From Streptomyces humidus (lineage in GTDB: Bacteria; Actinomycetota; Actinomycetes; Streptomycetales; Streptomycetaceae), in the NCBI RefSeq assembly GCF_014649655.1, contig NZ_BMTL01000004.1, positions 1 to 64,000 on the forward strand: a DNA stretch of 64,000 nucleotides. The letters are read 5' to 3'. The notes under the pieces were generated by a model. It worked only from the letters and a program-made list of their open reading frames with translations. It did no database searches and was not told the origin of the DNA. A program made the translations under genes and the position numbers. This document shows, piece after piece, positions 58,506 to 64,000 of the stretch (positions are counted from its first letter, which is position 1; every line of letters begins with the position of its first letter).

Positions 58506-59204
58506 TCACCTCGTCCCCACCGTCACCTCGTCCCCCACCGTCAGCCCGCCCGGCCGCCGCACCTCGAAGTAGGCGCCGAAGGCGAGGCCGCCGTCCGCCG
58601 CCCGGCGGTAGTCCGCGAGGGTGCGCAGGGGTTCCGGGCCGGAGCGCAGGCCGGTGCGCTGGTCGACCATCGTGACGGCGCAGCGGATCGTCTCCTCGGT
58701 GAAGGCCAGTTCCGTGCCGCCGACGACGAGACGGGCGGCGCCGTCCTCGGTGTGCGGGGCGTCCCAGCCGTCCACCACGAGGTTCGGCCGGAAGCGGTCC
58801 ATCGGCACGGGTGTGGCCCCGCGTGCGGCGAGCCGGTGGTTCAGGGCGTCCAGGCTGGCCTGTGAGACGAGGTGCAGGCGGCCGCCGTTGCCCGCCGGGC
58901 ACCGGACCAGGGTGCTCGGGACGCCCAGGACGTCGGTGAGCCAGGCGTGCACGTCCGCGCTGTCCGCCGGTATCGAGTCCCGGCCCGGGGCCCGCAAGGT
59001 CAGCTCGCCTTCGGTCAGTTCGGGCGTGATCAGGGCGAGCGCGGGGTCGCCCCCCTGCCAGCGCGGGTCGCCCTTCTCGTCGGCGATCGCGTAGACGCGG
59101 TCGCCCGGCAGGCCCGCGCGCGTCAGCGTCGCTTCCGGCACCGCCGTCCCCGCGCATCCCTTCACCGGGTAGTACGTGATCCCGCTCAGTCTCGCGACCG
59201 TCAT
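58506..59204 (-). CDS. MOSC domain protein
   Basis: A 232-residue protein. The MOSC N-terminal beta-barrel (ARLSGITYYPVKGCAGTAVP) is followed by the MOSC domain with FRPNLVVDGWD and IRCAVTMVDQRTG, in which the Cys (about residue 170) would bind molybdenum cofactor or carry sulfur. Streptomyces homologues are usually about 270 residues; this one has a short linker between domains. It probably takes part in Moco-linked reduction or sulfur transfer. Its neighbours give no clue. Confidence 0.88.
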   Translation of the reverse strand: MTVARLSGITYYPVKGCAGTAVPEATLTRAGLPGDRVYAIADEKGDPRWQGGDPALALITPELTEGELTLRAPGRDSIPADSADVHAWLTDVLGVPSTLVRCPAGNGGRLHLVSQASLDALNHRLAARGATPVPMDRFRPNLVVDGWDAPHTEDGAARLVVGGTELAFTEETIRCAVTMVDQRTGLRSGPEPLRTLADYRRAADGGLAFGAYFEVRRPGGLTVGDEVTVGTR

Positions 59205-59276
59205 CCCCAGATCCCCCTCGTCGGTCCGTCAGCCTCGCCGGTACGCATGCTTCGTACCCACGCGCCACGGTCGCCA

Positions 59277-60005
59277 TCAGGCCTGCGGCATGCCACCGTC
59301 CGCCGCCAGGCGGGTGAGCCACTCGCGCAGCAGGCGCTGCTCGGCGTCGCTCAGGACGTCGGCGTCGTCGGGGAGAGCGGCGCGCAGCGCGCGGGCTGCT
59401 GCGGCGGGTCCGGACTCCGCGGCGGGGACCGTCGGTTCGGCGCGGGTGACGGCGGCGACCATGGACTCGCGAAGGACGGTCAGCAGCGCCGGATTGCGGC
59501 GTTCTGCAGGGGTGGAGTGCCAGGTGATGACCCCGCCTTGACCGGTGGCCTGGATGATCTGGGCGGCCAGTTCCTCGTCGACCCGCAGCCATCCCGCGGC
59601 CGCCAGCCGACGCACCCGGCCGCGGAGGATCTCCAGGCCCGCGCGGTGCGCCGCGTCCGACCGCGAGCCGGTGGCCCTGTTCATCACGGCGAACAGTTCG
59701 GGGCGCGAGACCCCGAACTCCACCACCATGTCCCAGCCGCGGCGCAGTTCCTCCACCGGGTCCTCCGGCGCGGGGTCGAGCTGTGCGCGCTTGCTCTCCA
59801 GGAACTGCGCATAGCCATGCTCGGCGACCGCTTCCAGCAGCCCGTCCTTGTCGCCGAAGTGGCGGTAGATGGCCGGCGGCTGCATCCCGGCCGCGGCGGC
59901 GACCGCGCGGGTGCTCACCGCGTCGGGGCCGCCGCTCTCCAGCAGCTCGACGGCTGCCTCGATGATGCGCCGGCGGGGGTTGTCGGTGGTGTCGCGGATA
60001 GGCAT
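59277..60005 (-). CDS. TetR family regulator
   Basis: A 242-residue regulator. HTH at about 12-58 (RRIIEAAVELLESGGPDAVS, GMQPPAIYRHFGDKDGL). A helical ligand domain follows. It is divergent from a NmrA-type NAD(P)-binding protein gene with a 90-base intergenic region that is AT-rich and contains a repeated TCAATGWTATCG element. It is very probably the local repressor. Confidence 0.9.
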   Translation of the reverse strand: MPIRDTTDNPRRRIIEAAVELLESGGPDAVSTRAVAAAAGMQPPAIYRHFGDKDGLLEAVAEHGYAQFLESKRAQLDPAPEDPVEELRRGWDMVVEFGVSRPELFAVMNRATGSRSDAAHRAGLEILRGRVRRLAAAGWLRVDEELAAQIIQATGQGGVITWHSTPAERRNPALLTVLRESMVAAVTRAEPTVPAAESGPAAAARALRAALPDDADVLSDAEQRLLREWLTRLAADGGMPQA

Positions 60006-60008
60006 GTA

Positions 60009-60055
60009 TCAATGATATCGAAAGGTTGCTTCCAGCGTTAGTTTCAATGTTATCG
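60009..60055. promoter_or_regulatory. Two TCAATGWTATCG direct repeats between TetR and NmrA genes
   Basis: TCAATGATATCG at 60009-60020 and TCAATGTTATCG at 60044-60055 are 35 bases apart in an AT-rich gap. Each lies close to one of the two divergent starts, so they are candidate TetR operators. Confidence 0.55.
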
Positions 60056-60095
60056 TCGAAGTGATTCCACTGGAAACATCGCTTTGGAGAACCCC

Positions 60096-60956
60096 GTGAT
60101 CATCGTGACCGGAGCCACCGGAAACCTCGGCCGCCGCATCGTCGAGCGCCTCCTGGAACGCCTCCCCGCCGACCGCGTCGGCGTCAGCGTCCGCGACCCC
60201 CGCAAGGCCCAGGACCTCGCCGACCGCGGCGTCCGCGTCCGGCAGGGCAGCTTCGACGACCCCGCCTCACTCGTCCACGCCTTCGAGGGCGCCGAGCAAC
60301 TGCTGCTCGTCTCCCTCGACCGCACGGGCGAGGAGTGCGTCACCGGCCACCGCGCCGCGATCGACGCCGCCGTGAAGGCCGGAGTCGGCCGCATCCTGTA
60401 CACCAGCCAGATGGGCGCCTCCCACGACTCCCGCTTCCAGGCATGCCGTGACCACGCCCGGACCGAGGACCTGCTGCGCGCCACCGGCCTGCCCTGGACC
60501 GCACTGCGCAACGGCTTCTACGCCGCCAGCGCGCTGCTGTTCCTCGAGGCCGCCCGCCACACCGGCGACATCGCCTTCCCCGCCGACGGCCCCGTCGCCT
60601 GGACCGGCCACGACGATCTCGCCGAGGCCGCCGCGGCGGTCCTTACCGACGAGGGCCGCTTCGAGGGGCCCACCCCGCCCCTCACCGGTCCGGCGGCGCT
60701 CGACTTCGATGCCGTCGCCGGGACAGCGGCCCAGGCCACCGGGCGGCCCTTCACCCGCACCGTCGTCCCCGACGACGCCTTCCGCGAGCAGGCCCTGGCA
60801 CACGGCGCCCCCGCCCCGATCGCCGACCTGATGCTGAGCATCTTCGCGGCGGCGCGGAACGGTGAGTTCGCCGACATCGACCCGACCATGGCCGAGCTGA
60901 TCGGCCGAGAGCCCGCCACCTTCCGCACCCTGCTGGGGCACGCCTGGGCCGAATAG
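60096..60956 (+). CDS. NmrA-like NAD(P)-binding protein
   Basis: A 286-residue short-chain-type protein. The Rossmann motif VTGATGNLGRR (4-14) opens it; the GASHDSRFQACRDHARTEDL and LPWTALRNGFYAAS segments match NmrA/QorB-type proteins. A GTG at 60096 was preferred over a TTG at 60084 because GGAG is then at the right distance. It may be a quinone reductase or redox sensor. Probably repressed by the divergent TetR gene. Confidence 0.87.
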   Translation: MIIVTGATGNLGRRIVERLLERLPADRVGVSVRDPRKAQDLADRGVRVRQGSFDDPASLVHAFEGAEQLLLVSLDRTGEECVTGHRAAIDAAVKAGVGRILYTSQMGASHDSRFQACRDHARTEDLLRATGLPWTALRNGFYAASALLFLEAARHTGDIAFPADGPVAWTGHDDLAEAAAAVLTDEGRFEGPTPPLTGPAALDFDAVAGTAAQATGRPFTRTVVPDDAFREQALAHGAPAPIADLMLSIFAAARNGEFADIDPTMAELIGREPATFRTLLGHAWAE

Positions 60957-61075
60957 ACCGAATAGACCCGGTGGGGCACGCACCCGCCGCCCTGTGCGCC
61001 GTCCTCGGCCCCCGTAGCCGGCACGCCCGCCTGCTCGACCGGGTGCAGAGTCGGATCGACGGCACCTCGCCGCGG

Positions 61076-61873
61076 TCAAGGAGGCGTGGGCCTACCAGGA
61101 CGCACAGGCGAACGCACCGTCATCACCTCTTGAAATACACGTCTTCGGCCGAGGCCAGGGGCCCGGGACGTACCATCCGCTTCGCCGTGAACCGTGGCCT
61201 CGCCGTTGTCGTCACCGGTTACGCCGACGTCAGCCGGCGCAGCGAGAGCCGCTCCTTCCTCCTGGTGCGGTCTGCTCCGCCGCACCGCGAGCACGGCTGC
61301 GGTCGCGGTCAGGACGAGTACGGCCGCGGCGGGGCCCGCCAGGGTGAGCACGTGCTGGAGGGAGGAGGCGGCCGCGTACCCCACGGATGCCTCCGTCGTC
61401 GCCCAGACGCAGGCCGCGGTGACGCTGAACGGTGCGATGCGGTGGTAGGGCAGATGGGCGGCGCCCGCGCAGTGGGGGGCAAGGCCGCGGACCACGGGGA
61501 GGAAACGGGCAAGGAAGACGGCGCGGCCGCCGTGGCGGGCCATCAGCGTCTCCGCCCGCGCCCAGACGGCAGGAGGGATGCGGCGGCCCGCCCGGCCGGT
61601 GCGCAGCCGGTCGGCGAGGAGCCGGCCGGTGCGATGGGCGCGGAAGTCACCGGCCACGACGGCGCCGGCCGCCACGGCGATGATCAGAGGCAGGCTGGTG
61701 TGCCCGGTCCGGGCGAGTGCGCCCGCGGTCAGGAGCAGGGTCAGTGTGGGGATGAACGCGCCCACCCGCAGAACCGACTCGGCCGGCGCTGCCGTGGCCA
61801 CGACCGCGTAGACCGCGACCGGCGGGAGGTGGCCGAGGAGGTCGGAGATTGCGTTCTCTGCGACGGACCTCAC
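61076..61873 (-). CDS. DedA/VTT family membrane protein
   Basis: A 265-residue protein with several TM segments. AESVLRVGAFIPTLTLLLTA, then MARHGGRAVFLARFLPVVRG with PHCAGAAHLPYHRIAPFSV are the conserved DedA motifs (F/P-x-R-x-x-P). Arg residues there are needed in E. coli DedA proteins, which are thought to flip lipids. The last 60 residues are a charged, disordered tail. The start is uncertain (GTG 61873 taken, weak ribosome-binding site). It overlaps no other gene. Confidence 0.8.
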   Translation of the reverse strand: MRSVAENAISDLLGHLPPVAVYAVVATAAPAESVLRVGAFIPTLTLLLTAGALARTGHTSLPLIIAVAAGAVVAGDFRAHRTGRLLADRLRTGRAGRRIPPAVWARAETLMARHGGRAVFLARFLPVVRGLAPHCAGAAHLPYHRIAPFSVTAACVWATTEASVGYAAASSLQHVLTLAGPAAAVLVLTATAAVLAVRRSRPHQEEGAALAAPADVGVTGDDNGEATVHGEADGTSRAPGLGRRRVFQEVMTVRSPVRPGRPTPP

Positions 61874-62013
61874 CGCCGTGTACCGGCTTTCCCTCAACTT
61901 TTTGCCGATACCGGTGAGTCGGATCCGCTTCGCGCCCGTACTCCTGTGTGCCCGCCCCACCGGGCACGGCACATCGACATATCGGCGGAACCCCCGACCG
62001 GGCAGGAGGCACG

Positions 62014-62763
62014 GTGCCACTTTCGCGAAACATGATGGGAACCCTGTTCGTCGGCGGTGCGCTGACCTTGACGCTCGGCGCGCTCGCCTACCCATCGATG
62101 CTCGGACTTGACACCGTGTCGGCCTCGAACGACCGCGTGATCGCCAACACCCAGTGGGGCCCGCTGACCGAGGGCGACCGGGACTTCGTGGTGAAGGTGC
62201 GGGCCGCCGGACTGTGGGAGTACCCGCTGGGCCAGCTCGGGCTCCAGAAGAGCCAGACCCCCGCCGTCCGCACCGCCAGCAACCACCTGATCGACGGTCA
62301 CGGGGCGCTGGACACCAGCTGCCGCAAGATCGCGCCGATGCTGAACATCACGCTGCCCAACGTGGCCAGCCCGCAGCAGGAGGGCTTCGTCGTCCAGCTG
62401 AAGGGCGAGAGCGGCAAGCAGTTCGACTCCGACTTCGCCAACATCCTGCGCATGACGCACGGCTCGATCTTCAACACGATCGCCAAGGTCCGCTCCACCA
62501 CCAAGAACACGCTGGTCCGCGCGCTCGCCGACCAGGCCAACGACACCGTTCTGGACCACATCACGGTGATGGAGAAGACCGGTCTGGTCGACTTCGACAC
62601 GACCCTGTTCAACCAGACCACGCCGCCGAAGCTGCCCCAGTCCGACCTGACGCCCCCGGTGCCGCCCGCCGGCCAGCCCATGATCGTCCTCACCCCGCCG
62701 CCGACCGCCACCTCCACCCCCCTGGACCTCGGCGCGGCCGTGAACGGCAACGGCGCCCAGTAG
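62014..62763 (+). CDS. DUF4142 family exported protein
   Basis: A 249-residue protein. The GTG at 62014 has AGGAGG upstream. A signal-anchor or signal peptide lies at about 9-26. The DUF4142 core (LTEGDRDFVVKVRAAGLWEY, EYPLGQLGLQKSQTPAVRTA, SNHLIDGHGALDTSC) is a four-helix, ferritin-like fold of unknown activity. The tail is Pro/Thr-rich. Such proteins are common in Streptomyces envelopes. It is divergent from the DedA gene. Confidence 0.85.
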   Translation: MPLSRNMMGTLFVGGALTLTLGALAYPSMLGLDTVSASNDRVIANTQWGPLTEGDRDFVVKVRAAGLWEYPLGQLGLQKSQTPAVRTASNHLIDGHGALDTSCRKIAPMLNITLPNVASPQQEGFVVQLKGESGKQFDSDFANILRMTHGSIFNTIAKVRSTTKNTLVRALADQANDTVLDHITVMEKTGLVDFDTTLFNQTTPPKLPQSDLTPPVPPAGQPMIVLTPPPTATSTPLDLGAAVNGNGAQ

Positions 62764-62782
62764 CCGTGCCGGGGACCGGCGC

Positions 62783-64000
62783 CTAGGCCAGCCAGACCGT
62801 CGTGTCCGGGGGCAGCGGGCCGCCGCCGTCGAGAGGGACGCTGCTCAGCAGCACCTCGCCCGGCGGCGACGGCACGGAGGCGTCGGACAGGTTGCTCACG
62901 CACCGCCAGCCGTCGTGGCGGGCGAAGGACAGTACGCCGGGCGGGGCCTCCCGCGCCCAGGCCAGCTCCTCGCCCTCCAGCAGCTTGCGCCGCAGACGCA
63001 GCGCCGCGCGGTACAGCTCCAGGGTGGAGCCCGCCACGCCGTCCTGCGCCGCCACGGCGTACCGCGCGAAGCCCGGCGGCTGCGGCAGCCACGCGCCGGC
63101 CGCGCCGAAGCCGTACGACGGTCCCGTCGCCGTCCACGGCAACGGCACCCGGCAGCCGTCGCGGCCCTTGCGGATGCGGCCGGTCTGCTCCCACACCGGG
63201 TCCTGGAGCACGTCCACGGGCAGGTCGGCCACCTCCGGCAGGCCCAGCTCCTCGCCCTGGTAGAGGTACGACGAGCCGGGCAGCGCCAGCATCAGCAGCG
63301 TCGCCGCGCGGGCCCGGCGCAGACCGGCCCCCTCGTCGACGCGCGGCACGCGGCCGCCCGAGAGGAGCCAGGCGTCGCCGTCCGCGCCCGGCGGGAGCAT
63401 GAGACGCGAGGCGTGCCGCACGACGTCGTGGTTGGACAGCACCCAGGTGGCCGAGGCGCCGACGGCCCGGGCGCCGGCCAGCGAGTCCGTGATGACCGCG
63501 CGGATCTCCTCCGCGTCCCAGCCGGCTTGCAGATACTCGAAGTTGAAAGCCTGGTCGAGTTCGTCCGGGCGGGCGTACAGGGCCCGGCGCGCACCCGGCA
63601 CCCAGGCTTCGGCGACGGCCGTGCGGGGCGGGGAGTAGGAGTCGAGGAGACGGCGCCAGTCGCGGTAGATCTCGTGGACCTCGTCGCGGTCGTAGAAGGG
63701 GTGGGCGCCCGGGGGCAGCCGGTGGAGGGCCTCCTCGCCGGACAGGTCCGTCGTGCCGAGGTCGCGCAGGGGCTCGGCGAGGTCCTTGGCGAGGGCGTGG
63801 GCCACGTCGACGCGGAAGCCGTCGACGCCCCGGTCGGACCAGAAGCGCAAGGTGGTGCGGAAGTCCTCGCGGACCTCCGGGTGGTCCCAGTTCAGGTCCG
63901 GCTGCTCGCGGGCGAAGAGGTGGAGGTACCACTGGCCGTCGGGGACGCGCTGCCAGGCGCTGCCGCCGAAGACCGACTGCCAGTCGGTGGGCGGGAGTTC
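62783..64000 (-). CDS. GH13 alpha-glucosidase, N-terminus beyond the window
   Basis: The last 406 codons of the gene are in the window; it begins beyond the right edge. GFRVDVAHAL holds the catalytic nucleophile Asp, VAEAWVPG the acid/base Glu, and LSNHDVVRHASR the third Asp, in the order of GH13 oligo-1,6-glucosidase/alpha-glucosidases. YQGEELGLPEV and the closing beta domain fit. It should cleave maltose or isomaltose-type oligosaccharides in the cytoplasm. The stop is 20 bases from the DUF4142 stop, convergent. Confidence 0.93.
   Translation of the reverse strand, partial: ELPPTDWQSVFGGSAWQRVPDGQWYLHLFAREQPDLNWDHPEVREDFRTTLRFWSDRGVDGFRVDVAHALAKDLAEPLRDLGTTDLSGEEALHRLPPGAHPFYDRDEVHEIYRDWRRLLDSYSPPRTAVAEAWVPGARRALYARPDELDQAFNFEYLQAGWDAEEIRAVITDSLAGARAVGASATWVLSNHDVVRHASRLMLPPGADGDAWLLSGGRVPRVDEGAGLRRARAATLLMLALPGSSYLYQGEELGLPEVADLPVDVLQDPVWEQTGRIRKGRDGCRVPLPWTATGPSYGFGAAGAWLPQPPGFARYAVAAQDGVAGSTLELYRAALRLRRKLLEGEELAWAREAPPGVLSFARHDGWRCVSNLSDASVPSPPGEVLLSSVPLDGGGPLPPDTTVWLA

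Overview
The window is high-GC actinobacterial DNA, almost certainly from a Streptomyces chromosome. Evidence: third-position G/C codon use throughout, GTG/TTG starts, 1-4 base stop/start overlaps, a WhiJ-type regulator with DUF397 and anti-sigma neighbours, an SCO2400-family protein, and TTA leucine codons in only two genes, both regulators. No capsid, terminase, integrase, rRNA operon or CRISPR array is present.

Left part (1-22.6 kb): housekeeping and accessory genes. These include a secreted EEP-fold enzyme (cut by the left edge), a MSMEG_6728-family protein, a YihY/BrkB membrane protein, a polysaccharide deacetylase lipoprotein, an oxidoreductase/TetR divergent pair, and an ABC exporter with a DUF4097 protein and a divergent HTH_38+MarR regulator. 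They continue with a PL9 pectate lyase under a LacI-type operator, an SCO2400-family protein, a TerB protein, a DUF952 protein and a large LAL-type LuxR regulator. A module of cold-shock protein, GC hairpin and DEAD-box helicase occurs twice (3.9-5.9 kb and 17.0-18.9 kb). The two helicase genes share a 139-base stretch identical at every base.

Centre (22.9-43.2 kb): a complete Streptomyces-type contractile injection system (CIS, phage-tail-like). A LuxR-type regulator precedes cis16 (DUF4255 cap) and cis15 (AAA+ ATPase). The membrane protein CisA is on the opposite strand. The structural operon then runs: sheath, tube, a zinc-ribbon tail-assembly protein, DUF6760, a 1306-residue disordered protein with 17 [V/L/I/A]QR motifs, second tube, LysM baseplate hub, VgrG-like spike, gp25, gpJ-like and gpI-like baseplate proteins, and a zinc-ribbon/TM/discoidin-like membrane protein. 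No tail fibre, PAAR tip or lysis gene is visible, which fits a particle used inside the producing cell. A shared inverted repeat lies in front of cis16 and in the cisA/sheath intergenic region. An atypical tRNA-Gly-like gene follows the operon on the other strand.

Right part (43.4-64 kb): cell-envelope and secreted functions (LytR-CpsA-Psr, lysyl oxidase, GH26, M23 peptidase), a DUF7144 protein, a lipoprotein, a DUF6445 oxygenase-like protein, an Rpn-like nuclease and a WhiJ-like regulatory trio. An IS630 transposase remnant and a PucR regulator with a PLP decarboxylase follow. A 50-base perfect palindrome comes next, then MOSC, TetR/NmrA, DedA and DUF4142 proteins, and a GH13 glucosidase cut by the right edge. 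Functions are assigned by recognising family motifs by eye; no database search was run.
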